A stretch of 39,792 nucleotides of DNA, from assembly GCF_008868175.1 (NCBI RefSeq), contig NZ_WBKT01000043.1:1-39792 (forward strand), in the 5' to 3' direction. The DNA is from Micromonospora sp. AMSO31t (lineage in GTDB: Bacteria; Actinomycetota; Actinomycetes; Mycobacteriales; Micromonosporaceae). The position numbers were made by a program, and so were the translations under genes. The notes beneath the pieces are model-generated. The model ran no database searches, was not told the origin of the DNA, and saw nothing but the letters and a program-made list of their open reading frames with translations. Numbering within the stretch: the first letter of the stretch is position 1; each line of letters begins with the position of its first letter. This document shows, piece by piece, positions 26,093 through 34,594 of this stretch.

Positions 26093-26767
26093 GTGTCGCC
26101 GACCACTCCCGAGCAGGCGCTCGCCGAGCTCCATGCCGGTAACCACCGGTTCGTCACCGGCGACCCGCGCCATCCCAATCAGGACGCCGGACACCGGGCG
26201 GCCGTCGCCGACGGTCAGCACCCGTTCGCCGTGATCGTCGGCTGCTCCGACTCGCGGCTCGCCGCCGAGATCATCTTCGACCGGGGTCTCGGTGATCTCT
26301 TCGTGGTCCGCACCGCCGGCCACACCGCCGGCCCCGAGGTGCTCGGCAGCGTCGAGTACGCGGTGACCGTGCTGGGCACCCCGCTCGTGGTGGTGCTCGG
26401 CCACGACTCGTGCGGCGCCGTCCAGGCCGCCCGCGAGGCGGTCCGCACCGGCACGTCACCGTCCGGGCACCTGGGCGCCGTGGTGGACGCCGTCGCGCCC
26501 AGCCTGCTCCGGGCCGGCCGGGAGGGCGTCGAGGACCTCGACGGGATCGTCGACGTCCACATCGCGCAGACCGTGGAGGCGCTGCTGGCCCGGTCCGCCG
26601 TCCTCGCCGACGAGGTGGCCGCCGGGCGGTGCGCGGTGGTCGGCCTGTCGTACCGGCTCAGCGCGGGCGAGGTCCGCACGGTGGCCCAGGCCCAGGCCCC
26701 GGCCGGCATGCCGGCCGCCCAGGTGCCCGCACCAGCCGCGCCCGCGGACCCGGCGCTCGCCAACTGA
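26093..26767 (+). CDS. beta-carbonic anhydrase
   Basis: A 224-residue carbonic anhydrase that interconverts CO2 and bicarbonate. The zinc ligands are Cys51, His104 and Cys107 (GCSDSR, GHDSCG), and the Asp53-Arg55 dyad completes the active site. It has no signal peptide, so it is cytoplasmic. The Ala/Pro-rich C-terminal tail (about 190-224) is extra. The GTG start has a GAGG site five bases upstream. A very strong terminator follows, so it is probably monocistronic. It is divergent from the winged-helix regulator, over a shared AT-richer patch near 25965-26000. Confidence 0.95.
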   Translation: MSPTTPEQALAELHAGNHRFVTGDPRHPNQDAGHRAAVADGQHPFAVIVGCSDSRLAAEIIFDRGLGDLFVVRTAGHTAGPEVLGSVEYAVTVLGTPLVVVLGHDSCGAVQAAREAVRTGTSPSGHLGAVVDAVAPSLLRAGREGVEDLDGIVDVHIAQTVEALLARSAVLADEVAAGRCAVVGLSYRLSAGEVRTVAQAQAPAGMPAAQVPAPAAPADPALAN

Positions 26768-26786
26768 CGGCCGACGGGAAACGTCG

Positions 26787-26821
26787 AAGGGGCCGGCCCG
26801 CGTGTCGCGGGCCGGCCCCTT
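26787..26821 (+). terminator. rho-independent terminator after carbonic anhydrase
   Basis: Perfect 16-base stem from AAGGGGCCGGCCCGCG to its complement with a three-base loop, followed by TC. It probably also serves the convergent peptidase gene. Confidence 0.85.
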
Positions 26822-26834
26822 TCGGCGTACGTCG

Positions 26835-27854
26835 TCAGAGCAGCGACATGTGCACGTGGTCGGTGTGGTCCGAGGGCCCGCTGTAGGACTTCCAGCCGGT
26901 GGCCGGGAACCAGATCTGCCGGTTCCAGATCACGTAGTAGATGCCCAGCCGGTCCGCGTTGCGGATGAGGAAGGCGGCGACGTTGTTGCCGTACATCCGC
27001 TGGTCCTTGGTGCGCCACGAGGAGAAGCCGCTCTTCTGCAACGACCAGTCGCAGGCCCGGCCCTTCGGGTGCTCGAACGGCCCGCCGTTCCGGTGGCAGC
27101 CCACGAAGCGGTTGAAGCCGGCCCGCTTGACCTCCTTGTAGGCGTGCAGCGTGCGCGGGGTGACGCAGCCCGAGGTCGTCGGGTCGTTCTCGCTGCACGA
27201 CTCCGGCTTCCAGTCGCCGTCGGAGGTCCGGCCCGGGCCGACGCGGGCGACCGGTGAGGTGGCCGACACCAGGCCACCGGTGAAGCCGATCCCGCCGACC
27301 AGCTTCAGCGCCTTCTCCGTCTCGGCCTTCTCGCGGGCCATCGCGTTCTTCTGCTTCTCCTGCTCGCGCACCTCGACGTCGAGCGCGATCTTGGCCTGCT
27401 CGGCGCGGGTCTTCGCGGCGTTGATGGCGCCGAGCTTCTGCGCGTTCAGCAGGTTCAGCTCGTCGAGGGCGGCCGCCCGCCGGACGAACGAGTCGGGCGT
27501 GTTGCTCTCCATCAGCATGGCCATGGCGCCCATCCGGCCGGTCCGGTAGGACTGGGCCGCGATCTGGGCCACCTGCGGGCTCAGCGCGTCGAGTTCGCTC
27601 TGTGCCGCCTTCACCTCGAGGGCGAGCTGGAGTTGGCGCTTGCGCGACGTGTCCAGCTTCGACTTGGCCTGGAGGTAGGCCCGGTTGGCGGTGTCGATGG
27701 CCTCGGTGATGAGGGGGTCATCCTCTTCGTCGGAGTGCCCCGAGGGGGTGGGGGTGCTCGGAGCGGCCGTCGCCGGGGTCGGCCCCACCAGCACGGTGAG
27801 CGCGGCCAGCGCGGCCACCACGGGGGTCAGCCAGCGGCGCAGGGGTGCCGTCAC
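26835..27854 (-). CDS. secreted coiled-coil LAS/M15-type peptidase
   Basis: A 339-residue exported cell-wall enzyme candidate. A signal peptide (about 1-31) is followed by a charged linker, a long coiled coil (about 50-185) and a C-terminal metallopeptidase-like domain. That domain has HxxGxAxD (His262 to Asp269, HPKGRACD) and a late HxH (His333-Val-His335), the zinc-site pattern of LAS/M15 peptidases (ARB_07466-like). It may cleave peptidoglycan stem peptides. The GTG follows GGAAGGGA. A c-di-AMP riboswitch lies immediately upstream, as is common for cell-wall hydrolases in this phylum, linking it to turgor and wall control. Confidence 0.9.
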   Translation of the reverse strand: MTAPLRRWLTPVVAALAALTVLVGPTPATAAPSTPTPSGHSDEEDDPLITEAIDTANRAYLQAKSKLDTSRKRQLQLALEVKAAQSELDALSPQVAQIAAQSYRTGRMGAMAMLMESNTPDSFVRRAAALDELNLLNAQKLGAINAAKTRAEQAKIALDVEVREQEKQKNAMAREKAETEKALKLVGGIGFTGGLVSATSPVARVGPGRTSDGDWKPESCSENDPTTSGCVTPRTLHAYKEVKRAGFNRFVGCHRNGGPFEHPKGRACDWSLQKSGFSSWRTKDQRMYGNNVAAFLIRNADRLGIYYVIWNRQIWFPATGWKSYSGPSDHTDHVHMSLL

Positions 27855-27871
27855 AGTGTTCCCTTCCGTCG

Positions 27872-27984
27872 GCCGCCGACCGGGTTAGCTGACGGGTTCG
27901 GGACGGAAGTGGCCCCTACCGCTCGCGCGGATTCACCCCATGTACCTGGTTCCCCGGCTCGCCCGCGGGCGATTGGGCGGCGGC
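27872..27984 (-). promoter_or_regulatory. c-di-AMP riboswitch (ydaO/yuaA)
   Basis: Read on the minus strand, the conserved core elements appear in order: GAGCCGGGGAACC, GGGGTGAATCC, GGTAGGGG and finally CCCGAACCCGTCAGCTAACC. Outer strands GCCGCCG (27978-27984) and CGGCGGC (27872-27878) can form P1. This is the ydaO/yuaA aptamer that senses cyclic di-AMP. The 3' P1 strand lies only a few bases from the GGAAGGG ribosome site of the peptidase gene, so control could act on translation. No separate terminator stem is evident before the start codon. Confidence 0.9.
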
Positions 27985-28143
27985 ACCGCTGGCGCCGGTG
28001 CGCGCCTTCGGCGGTGACCGGCAGCGAGGTTACCCGAGAGTCCTCCCCGGGTTCTACGTCCGGAAGCCGACCAATAGCGAGAATTCGTCCTCGCCCAGCG
28101 TGACCAGGATCGCGTTTGGCATCCGTCATCACGCTGCGGAGTG

Positions 28144-29469
28144 TCACCATGCGGCCTCCGTGCTCCTGTCACCGCCGGACCACCCACCGGAGCGCCGGTC
28201 CGGCGCCCCACCGAGGGCCTCCAGCGCCTCGTCCCGCGCGACCGGTGGCCGCGGCGCGGGCGGGTCCGCCGGGCCCGCGGTGATCCCGCGCCGCCCGGCG
28301 GTGGTGACCACCGCGGCCAGTCCGGTGGTCAGCGGTACGGCGGCGATCAGACCGAGCGTGGCCACCGCGCTGCGGACGATCTCCTGGGCCAGGAACTCGC
28401 TCGTGAGGATCTGGCTCACCGGCCGGGAGTCGGCGACGAGCAGGAGCAGCAGCGGCAGCGAGGCGCCCGCGTACGCCAGCACGATGGTGTTGACCGTGGA
28501 GGCGATGTGCGCCCGGCCCACCCGGGTGGCGGCCCGGTAGAGCTGGCGTCGGGAGAGCGCGGGGTTGGCGTGGGCCAGCTCGGTGACCGTGGCGGCCTGG
28601 GTGACGGTGACGTCGTCCAGCACGCCGAGCGAGCCGATGACGATGCCGGCCAGCAGCAGGCCGTGCAGGTCCACGTCGCGCTGGAACATCGACAGGGTGG
28701 TCGCCTCCTCGCTGCCGAAGCCGGTCAGGTGGGTGGCGGCGGTGGCCAGGGTGCCGAGCACGCCGGTCAGCACCAGGCTGCCGAGCGTGCCGAGCACGGC
28801 CACCGAGGTCTGCGCGGTGATCCCGTGGGTCAGGTAGAGCACCACGAACATGATCAGCGCGGCGCCGACGATCGCCACCAGCAGCGGCGGCTGGCCCGCG
28901 CCGATCCCGGGCAGCACGAACCCGAGCAGGATGGCGAAGCTCGCGACCAGCCCGCCGAGCGCGGCCAGCCCGCGCCAGCGGCCGAACGCCACGATCGCCA
29001 CGGCGAACAGCACCGCCAACCACACCAGCGGGGTGCCGCGCTGGTGCTCGGCGATGTCGTAGGTCTTCACGGCCGGATCGGCCGGGTCGGTCAGCTCGAC
29101 CAGGATCACCTTGTCGCCGACCTCGACCCGGGGCGCCCCGGGGCCGGCGGGCACCGGCGTCTCGACCTGCCGGCCGGCGTTCGGGCCCTGCTCGGCGGCC
29201 ACGGTCACCGTCCCGCACGGGCCGGCGGACACGCCGGGCCCGCCCTCCGGCGCCTCCGGGGTCGGCGGGCAGGGCTCGGTCACCACCCGGGTCACCGTGC
29301 CGTGGTAGCGGGGCAGCGCGGGCGCGTCCGTCGGTTCCCGGTCCTGCCGGGGCCAGAGCACCAGCGCCGCGACGACGGTGATCAGGAAGAGCGGCACCAC
29401 CGTCGCGACCAGAATCCGCCGGACCCGCGGCGGGGCGGGCGGAGCGGGACGGGTGTGGTCGGCGCCCAT
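28144..29469 (-). CDS. YibE/F family membrane protein
   Basis: A 441-residue polytopic membrane protein of the YibE/F family (PF07907). It has an N-terminal helix (about 18-38), an external domain of about 110 residues (HGTVTRVV to VKTYDIAEHQRG), then seven to eight membrane helices with LSMFQRDVDLHGLLLAG and LGVLDDVTVTQAATV motifs characteristic of the family. A charged Pro-rich tail follows. The function is unproven; relatives are linked to transport. The ATG at 29469 has GGGAG nine bases upstream. It lies 64 bases behind csoR in the same direction, so csoR and this gene may be one operon. Confidence 0.88.
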   Translation of the reverse strand: MGADHTRPAPPAPPRVRRILVATVVPLFLITVVAALVLWPRQDREPTDAPALPRYHGTVTRVVTEPCPPTPEAPEGGPGVSAGPCGTVTVAAEQGPNAGRQVETPVPAGPGAPRVEVGDKVILVELTDPADPAVKTYDIAEHQRGTPLVWLAVLFAVAIVAFGRWRGLAALGGLVASFAILLGFVLPGIGAGQPPLLVAIVGAALIMFVVLYLTHGITAQTSVAVLGTLGSLVLTGVLGTLATAATHLTGFGSEEATTLSMFQRDVDLHGLLLAGIVIGSLGVLDDVTVTQAATVTELAHANPALSRRQLYRAATRVGRAHIASTVNTIVLAYAGASLPLLLLLVADSRPVSQILTSEFLAQEIVRSAVATLGLIAAVPLTTGLAAVVTTAGRRGITAGPADPPAPRPPVARDEALEALGGAPDRRSGGWSGGDRSTEAAW

Positions 29470-29533
29470 GGCGTTTCTCCCAACGGTTCGCAACGGGACA
29501 CGTGGCACGCGGCCGTCCGGTTCACCGGCCCGG

Positions 29534-29833
29534 TCAGCCCCGCTTCATGAGGCGGCCCACGGCGGCCATCATCTCGGTGGCCATCTCGTCGGCGCGGCCC
29601 TCGGCGGCGCCCTCGTGCATGCAGTGCCGGGCGTGCCCGTCGAGCAGGCCGAGGCCGACCTTGTCCAGCGCGGCCTGGATGGCGGAGATCTGGGTCAGCA
29701 CGTCGATGCAGTAGCGGTCGTCCTCGACCATCTTCTCGATGCCGCGGACCTGGCCCTCGATACGGCGGAGCCGCGCGAGGAGCTGGTCCTTGCTGGCGGT
29801 GTAGCCCCGGGTCGGGGTCGTCGGTGCGGTCAT
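29534..29833 (-). CDS. csoR: CsoR copper-sensing repressor
   Basis: A 99-residue all-helical DUF156/CsoR-type repressor. The Cu(I) ligands Cys42, His67 and Cys71 have the same 25- and 4-residue spacing as Cys36-His61-Cys65 of Mycobacterium tuberculosis CsoR, so copper is the likely signal. It binds DNA without a canonical helix-turn-helix and is released by Cu(I). It is divergent from copZ, and two CsoR-type palindromes lie in the intergenic region, so it should repress both its own gene and the copper genes. Confidence 0.93.
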   Translation of the reverse strand: MTAPTTPTRGYTASKDQLLARLRRIEGQVRGIEKMVEDDRYCIDVLTQISAIQAALDKVGLGLLDGHARHCMHEGAAEGRADEMATEMMAAVGRLMKRG

Positions 29834-29849
29834 GACGTCGAGGATAGCG

Positions 29850-29864
29850 TACCCCTCGGGGGTA
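29850..29864. promoter_or_regulatory. CsoR operator 1
   Basis: TACCCC-TCG-GGGGTA, a near-perfect palindrome of the GC-rich class bound by CsoR (TACCC-N-GGGTA). It lies 17 bases before csoR and overlaps a -10-like TACCAT on the minus strand. Confidence 0.8.
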
Positions 29865-29888
29865 TGGTACGGTCCTCCCAGTGGCCGA

Positions 29889-29903
29889 TACCCCCACCGG
29901 GTA
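29889..29903. promoter_or_regulatory. CsoR operator 2
   Basis: TACCC-CCACC-GGGTA, a second palindrome of the same class, its centre 39 bases from the first and 35 bases before the copZ start. Confidence 0.72.
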
Positions 29904-29937
29904 ACGGTAACGACGGCGGCGAAAGGGAAGAAGCGCG

Positions 29938-30147
29938 ATGGTCACCACCACGTACCAGGTGCAGGGCATGACCTGCGGGCACTGCGTCAACTCGGTCAGC
30001 ACCGAGGTGAGCGCGCTGCCGGGCGTCACCGACGTCCAGGTCGACCTGGCCTCCGGCCGGGTCACCGTCACCAGTCAGAGCCCGTTGGACACGGACACCG
30101 TCCGCGCCGCCGTCGACGAGGCCGGTTACGACCTCGTCGGGGCGTGA
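29938..30147 (+). CDS. copZ: CopZ-like copper chaperone (HMA domain)
   Basis: A 69-residue heavy-metal-associated domain with GMTCGHC at residues 10-16, the Cys pair that binds Cu(I). It should hand copper to the N-terminal domain of the ATPase encoded downstream. A GAAAGGGAAG ribosome site precedes the ATG. It is first in the plus-strand copper operon, with 35 bases to the next gene. Confidence 0.94.
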   Translation: MVTTTYQVQGMTCGHCVNSVSTEVSALPGVTDVQVDLASGRVTVTSQSPLDTDTVRAAVDEAGYDLVGA

Positions 30148-30182
30148 CGGGTCCGCCGACCCGAAGGAACCGAGGTACCCCG

Positions 30183-31163
30183 ATGAACACGGCGACGAAG
30201 CTGAGCGGCTTCGCCCTCGGGCTCGCGGCGGTGTTCGGCACGGCGTACGGGGTCGGCCACCTGGCCGGCCCCGTCACCCCCGCCGCCGAGACCCGCCACG
30301 ACGCCACCGACGCCGGCCACGATCCCGGCGGAACCGACCACGGTGACGGGGGCCACGCGGCCACCGCCACCGCCCACCTGCCCGGCGGGCTGCTCGTCTC
30401 CGACCGCGGCTACACGCTCCAGCCGGTGACCGCCCCCGCGGGCGAGTTCGCCTTCCGGATCACCGGCCCGGCCGGCCGGCCGGTCACCCGCTACGACGTG
30501 GCGCACGACAAGCGCATGCACCTGATCGTCGCCCGCCGCGACCTCTCCGGCTTCCGGCACGTCCACCCGGAACTGGCCGCCGACGGCACCTGGCGGGTCG
30601 CCTCGCCGCTCGCCGGGCCCGGCGTCTGGCGGGCGTTCGCCGACTTCACCCCTACCGGCGGCGAGCCGCTCACCCTCGGGGTCGACGTCACCGTCCCGGG
30701 CGCGCTGGAGCACCGGCCGCTGCCGGCGCCGGTGACCAGCACCACGGTCGACGGCTACACGGTCACCCTCGCCGGGGCCCCGCAGCCCGGCCGGGCCAGC
30801 CGGCTCACCCTGACCGTCAGCCGGGACGGCAGGCCCGTCACCGACCTCCAGCCCTACCTCGGGGCCTACGGGCACCTGGTGGCACTGCGCCAGGGCGACC
30901 TGGCGTACCTGCACGTGCACCCGGAGGGCGCGCCCGGCGACGGGCGGACCCCGGCCGGGCCGGCGGTCACCTTCGCCGCCGAGGTGCCCTCCTCCGGCGC
31001 GTACCGTCTCTACCTGGACTTCCGGCACGGCGACGCGGTGCACACCGCGGAGTTCACCGTGCTGGCCGGGGACCAGGCCACGCCGGCGCCCGCCGCGCCG
31101 GCGCCCACGACCGCACCGGCCCCGGACGCCGACCACGGCGCCCCGGGGCACGGGCACAGCTGA
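30183..31163 (+). CDS. His-rich membrane/exported protein of the copper operon
   Basis: A 326-residue protein with an N-terminal membrane segment or signal (about 5-28). A His/Asp-rich segment follows (about 38-65, several His), and then two beta-rich domains, each with a HVHPE motif (FRHVHPELA near 122 and LHVHPEGA near 245). The C-terminus is Ala/Pro-rich and ends in HGAPGHGHS. The layout suggests an extracytoplasmic copper-binding protein; similar genes often accompany CopA in actinomycetes. No enzyme motif is recognisable. The ATG at 30183 follows an AGGAACCGAGG site. Confidence 0.83.
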   Translation: MNTATKLSGFALGLAAVFGTAYGVGHLAGPVTPAAETRHDATDAGHDPGGTDHGDGGHAATATAHLPGGLLVSDRGYTLQPVTAPAGEFAFRITGPAGRPVTRYDVAHDKRMHLIVARRDLSGFRHVHPELAADGTWRVASPLAGPGVWRAFADFTPTGGEPLTLGVDVTVPGALEHRPLPAPVTSTTVDGYTVTLAGAPQPGRASRLTLTVSRDGRPVTDLQPYLGAYGHLVALRQGDLAYLHVHPEGAPGDGRTPAGPAVTFAAEVPSSGAYRLYLDFRHGDAVHTAEFTVLAGDQATPAPAAPAPTTAPAPDADHGAPGHGHS

Positions 31164-31177
31164 CCGGAGGTGACGAG

Positions 31178-33430
31178 ATGACATCCGCCCGGTCCCTGCC
31201 GGTCGCGCCGAACCTGATCGAGCTGGCGATCGGCGGCATGACCTGCGCCTCCTGCGCCGCCCGGATCGAGAAGAAGCTCAACCGGATGGACGGCGTCGAG
31301 GCCACGGTCAACTACGCCACCGAGAAGGCCACCGTCCGGTACGCCGACGAGGTCACCCCGGCCGAGCTGATCGCCACCGTGGAGAAGACCGGCTACACGG
31401 CCGTCGTCCCGCCACCGCCCGCGCAGGACGCCGACGGGGCGACCGCCGGGCCGGTGGACGAGCTGCGCGGGCTGCGTACCCGGTTGTGGGTGTCGGTCGT
31501 GCTGACCGTGCCGGTGATCGTGCTGGCCATGGTGCCGGCCTGGCAGTTCGACTACTGGCAGTGGCTGTCGCTGACCCTGGCCGCCCCGGTCGTGGTCTAC
31601 GGCGGCCTGCCGTTCCACCGGGCCGCGTGGATCAACCTGCGGCACGGTGCGGCGACCATGGACACGCTGGTCTCGCTCGGCACCCTCGCCGCGTTCGGCT
31701 GGTCGCTCTGGGCCCTCTTCCTCGGCGACGCCGGCATGCCGGGGATGACCCACCCGTTCCGCTTCGACATCACCCGCACCGACGGGGCCGGCAACATCTA
31801 CCTGGAGGCGGCGGCCGGGGTGACGGTGTTCATCCTCGCCGGCCGCTACTTCGAGGCCCGGTCCAAGCGCACCGCCGGCGCCGCCCTGCGCGCCCTGCTG
31901 GAGCTGGGCGCCAAGGACGTCGCGGTGCTGCGCGGCGGGCAGGAGACCCGGATCCCGGTGGACCAGCTCGCGGTCGGCGACCGGTTCGTGGTCCGCCCGG
32001 GTGAGAAGGTCGCCACGGACGGCGTGGTCGCCGAGGGGACGTCGGCGGTCGACGCCAGCATGCTCACCGGCGAGTCCGTGCCGGTGGAGGTCGCGCCGGG
32101 CGACGCCGTGGTGGGCGCCACCGTCAACGCCGGCGGCCGGCTGGTCGTCCGGGCCACCCGGGTCGGCGGCGACACCCAGCTCGCGCAGATGGCGAGGCTC
32201 GTGGAGCAGGCGCAGACCGGCAAGGCGGCCGTGCAGCGGCTCGCCGACCGGATCTCCGGTGTCTTCGTGCCGATCGTGATCGCCCTGGCCGCCGGCACGC
32301 TGGGCTGGTGGCTCGGCACCGGGGGTGGAACGACCGCCGCGTTCACCGCCGCCGTGGCGGTGCTGATCATCGCCTGCCCGTGCGCGCTGGGGCTCGCCAC
32401 GCCGACCGCGCTGCTGGTCGGCACCGGGCGGGGCGCCCAGCTCGGCATCCTGATCAAGGGGCCGGAGGTGCTGGAGTCCACCCGCCAGGTCGACACCGTG
32501 GTGCTGGACAAGACCGGCACCGTCACCACCGGGAAGATGACGCTTGTCGACGTGCTGCCCGCCGGGAGCGAGGAGGCGGCCGGCCTGCTCCGGCTCGCCG
32601 GCGCGCTGGAGGGGGCCTCCGAGCACCCGATCGCCCGCGCCGTCGCCGACGGGGCTGCCGAGGCGGGCCCGCTGCCCGCGGTGACCGGCTTCGCCAACGC
32701 CGAGGGCCTCGGCGTGACCGGCACGGTCGACGGCCGGGAGGTGGTGGTCGGGCGGCTCCGGCTGCTGCGCGAGCGCGGTCTCGACGTACCCGAGGAGGTC
32801 GTGCGGGCGGTGGCCGGCGCGGAGGCCGCCGGCCGGACGGCGGTCCTGGCCGGCTGGGACGGCCGGGCCCGCGGCGTCCTCGCGGTGGCCGACGTGGTGA
32901 AGCCGACCAGCGCGGCGGCCGTCGCCCGGCTGCGCGAGCTGGGGCTCACCCCGGTGCTGCTCACCGGCGACAACGCCACCGTGGCCAAGGCGGTGGCCGC
33001 CGAGGTCGGCATCGACGAGGTGATCGCCGAGGTGCTGCCGGCCGACAAGGTGGCCGTGGTCGCGCGCCTCCAGGGTGAGGGGCGGACCGTGGCCATGGTC
33101 GGCGACGGGATCAACGACGCCGCCGCGCTGGCCCAGGCCGACCTGGGGCTGGCCATGGGCACCGGCACCGACGTGGCCATCGAGGCGTCCGACCTGACAT
33201 TGGTGCGGGGCGACCTGACGGCCGCCGTCGACGCCATCCGGCTCTCCCGGCGGACCCTCGCGATCATCAAGGGCAACCTGTTCTGGGCCTTCGCCTACAA
33301 CGTGGCCGCCCTGCCGCTGGCCGCCGCGGGCCTGCTCAACCCGATGATCGCCGGCGCGGCGATGGCCTTCTCGTCGGTCTTCGTGGTTGCGAACAGCCTC
33401 CGGCTGCGGCGCTTCCGCCCGGTCGGCTGA
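31178..33430 (+). CDS. copA: copper-translocating P-type ATPase (CopA-type)
   Basis: A 750-residue P1B ATPase that exports Cu(I). One N-terminal HMA domain has GMTCASC (Cys23, Cys26). The actuator motif TGES is at 297-300. The membrane CPC is at 400-402 (ACPCALG). The phosphorylation Asp444 is in DKTGT, the HP motif is at His483-Pro484, and GDGIND is near 642-647. Late motifs such as YNVAALP and [15 protein letters not shown] match copper-specific P1B-1 pumps. Its ATG has GGAGG eight bases upstream and it follows the His-rich gene by 14 bases, so the operon is copZ - His-rich protein - copA. Confidence 0.96.
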   Translation: MTSARSLPVAPNLIELAIGGMTCASCAARIEKKLNRMDGVEATVNYATEKATVRYADEVTPAELIATVEKTGYTAVVPPPPAQDADGATAGPVDELRGLRTRLWVSVVLTVPVIVLAMVPAWQFDYWQWLSLTLAAPVVVYGGLPFHRAAWINLRHGAATMDTLVSLGTLAAFGWSLWALFLGDAGMPGMTHPFRFDITRTDGAGNIYLEAAAGVTVFILAGRYFEARSKRTAGAALRALLELGAKDVAVLRGGQETRIPVDQLAVGDRFVVRPGEKVATDGVVAEGTSAVDASMLTGESVPVEVAPGDAVVGATVNAGGRLVVRATRVGGDTQLAQMARLVEQAQTGKAAVQRLADRISGVFVPIVIALAAGTLGWWLGTGGGTTAAFTAAVAVLIIACPCALGLATPTALLVGTGRGAQLGILIKGPEVLESTRQVDTVVLDKTGTVTTGKMTLVDVLPAGSEEAAGLLRLAGALEGASEHPIARAVADGAAEAGPLPAVTGFANAEGLGVTGTVDGREVVVGRLRLLRERGLDVPEEVVRAVAGAEAAGRTAVLAGWDGRARGVLAVADVVKPTSAAAVARLRELGLTPVLLTGDNATVAKAVAAEVGIDEVIAEVLPADKVAVVARLQGEGRTVAMVGDGINDAAALAQADLGLAMGTGTDVAIEASDLTLVRGDLTAAVDAIRLSRRTLAIIKGNLFWAFAYNVAALPLAAAGLLNPMIAGAAMAFSSVFVVANSLRLRRFRPVG

Positions 33431-33438
33431 CGGCCGGG

Positions 33439-33464
33439 GATTCGCACGGCGGAACCCGGGGTAC
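33439..33464 (+). promoter_or_regulatory. candidate stress-sigma promoter for csbD-like gene
   Basis: GATT, 16 bases, GGGTAC, fitting the GNNT-N14-16-GGGTA(C/T) pattern of SigB/SigF-type sigma factors. The predicted leader is about 33 bases. Confidence 0.55.
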
Positions 33465-33503
33465 TTGCCTGACGTCACGGAAAACTGCTGAGTGGAGGTT
33501 CCC

Positions 33504-33677
33504 ATGGGCATCGACGACAAGATCGACAACGCGACCGAGAACACCGCCGGCAAGGTGAAGGAGGGCGTCGGCCGGGCCACGGACGACGAGCGCCTCGAGG
33601 CCGAGGGCCGCAACGACCAGGCGGCCGCCAACCTCAAGCAGGCCGGCGAGAAGATCAAGGACGCCTTCAAGAGCTGA
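33504..33677 (+). CDS. CsbD family stress protein
   Basis: A 57-residue hydrophilic helical protein with the CsbD pattern DKIDNATENTAGKVKEGVG and the later EAEGRNDQAAANLKQA. In Bacillus the family belongs to the SigB general-stress regulon; the molecular role is unknown. The ATG at 33504 follows GTGGAGG. An upstream GTG at 33492 is in frame but less well placed. It stands alone between copA and the YbaB-led island and has a stress-type promoter. Confidence 0.88.
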   Translation: MGIDDKIDNATENTAGKVKEGVGRATDDERLEAEGRNDQAAANLKQAGEKIKDAFKS

Positions 33678-33689
33678 CCATCCGTCGGT

Positions 33690-33725
33690 GCGGGCCGGTC
33701 CGGCAACCCTGCCGGCCCGGCCCGC
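33690..33725 (+). terminator. hairpin after csbD-like gene
   Basis: A 16-base stem with one mismatch (GCGGGCCGGTCCGGCA / TGCCGGCCCGGCCCGC) and a four-base loop. No T-run follows. Confidence 0.65.
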
Positions 33726-33837
33726 GGCGTAGGTACGCTCCACATCGGATTGTCCACAGTCGCTCACCCGGGGTCACGCCGACTGGCGCGAACTGCGTAG
33801 CATGCGGGAGGACCTCGACCCCGGAGGAGCTACGCCC

Positions 33838-34269
33838 ATGGCCCAGCCCGTCGATCCATCCGGCCTCGACCGCGTGCTGTCCGAGACCATGTCCGCGCTG
33901 GGGCGGTTCATCGCCGGCGCCGACGGTGACGGCGAGGCGCCCCCGCCGCCGGAGGGAGTCGGCGAGGCGGCCGACGGCCTGGTCCGGGCGACCGCCGGCC
34001 CGCCCGGGCGGATCACCGCGCTGACCCTCGACCCCCGGGTGATGCGGCTGCCGAGCGAGTCCCTGGCCGAGGAGATCGGCGCCGCCGTCAACGCCGCGCT
34101 CGCCGACCTCCAGCAGAAGGCGACCGCCGCCGTCCCCGGCCAGGTCGACCTGTCCTCCCTCGGCGAGCAACTGCGCCGGATCCAGCAGGACGCCGGGCGG
34201 CAGCTCACCACCTTCACCGACGCGCTGGTCCAGGCCCAGGACCGGCTGTCCGGCCAGGGCGGCCGGTGA
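33838..34269 (+). CDS. YbaB/EbfC-like protein, start of effector island
   Basis: A 143-residue YbaB/EbfC-like protein and a likely paralogue of the one at 21580. Shared features are a core with GLVRATAGPPGRITALTL and then MRLPSESLAEEI, followed by an Ala-rich helix, and a C-terminal coiled coil (QQDAGRQLTTFTDALVQAQ) of similar length. The N-terminal 40 residues are acidic. In T7SS islands such proteins are thought to act as chaperones or stabilisers for WXG-type effectors. The ATG at 33838 has GGAGGAG seven bases upstream. Its stop overlaps the next start, so the genes are coupled. Confidence 0.8.
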   Translation: MAQPVDPSGLDRVLSETMSALGRFIAGADGDGEAPPPPEGVGEAADGLVRATAGPPGRITALTLDPRVMRLPSESLAEEIGAAVNAALADLQQKATAAVPGQVDLSSLGEQLRRIQQDAGRQLTTFTDALVQAQDRLSGQGGR

Positions 34270-34592
34270 TGGCGATCGAGGTCGACCCGGACGGGCTGGG
34301 CGGCTCCGGTCGCGCGCTGGGCGACGTGGCCACCCGGTTCGGCCAGGCCATGACGGCGTTCCAGGCCGAACTGGCCGCCTTCGGTCAGCCCTGGGGCTCC
34401 GACGACATCGGTGCGCTGATCGGCGCCGCCCACGACGAGGTCTCCGCGTTCGCGTTCGAGTGCTTCGACACCGCGCTCTCCGAGATCTCCGCCGCCGGCA
34501 CCGACCTCACCGACATGGCCACCCGCTACGCCGAGATCGAGGCCGCCATCACGCAGGGCTTCGACGGGCTGCGGCAGGCGCTGGGAGGCTGA
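34269..34592 (+). CDS. WXG100-like protein of the effector island
   Basis: A 107-residue, all-helical protein. Trp42-Gly43 (QPWGSDDIG) replaces the WXG turn, and a YxxxE export motif is present at Tyr87-Glu91 (RYAEIEA). It is probably the export partner of the next gene product. It can start at GTG 34266 or ATG 34269. The preceding stop TGA overlaps both, so translation is coupled. The next gene starts three bases after its stop. Confidence 0.82.
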   Translation: MAIEVDPDGLGGSGRALGDVATRFGQAMTAFQAELAAFGQPWGSDDIGALIGAAHDEVSAFAFECFDTALSEISAAGTDLTDMATRYAEIEAAITQGFDGLRQALGG

Positions 34593-34594
34593 CG

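Noticed and set aside
31010..33757. Long minus-strand open frame opposite copA
   Set aside because: Low-complexity composition and no motifs; the plus strand encodes an unmistakable P-type ATPase.
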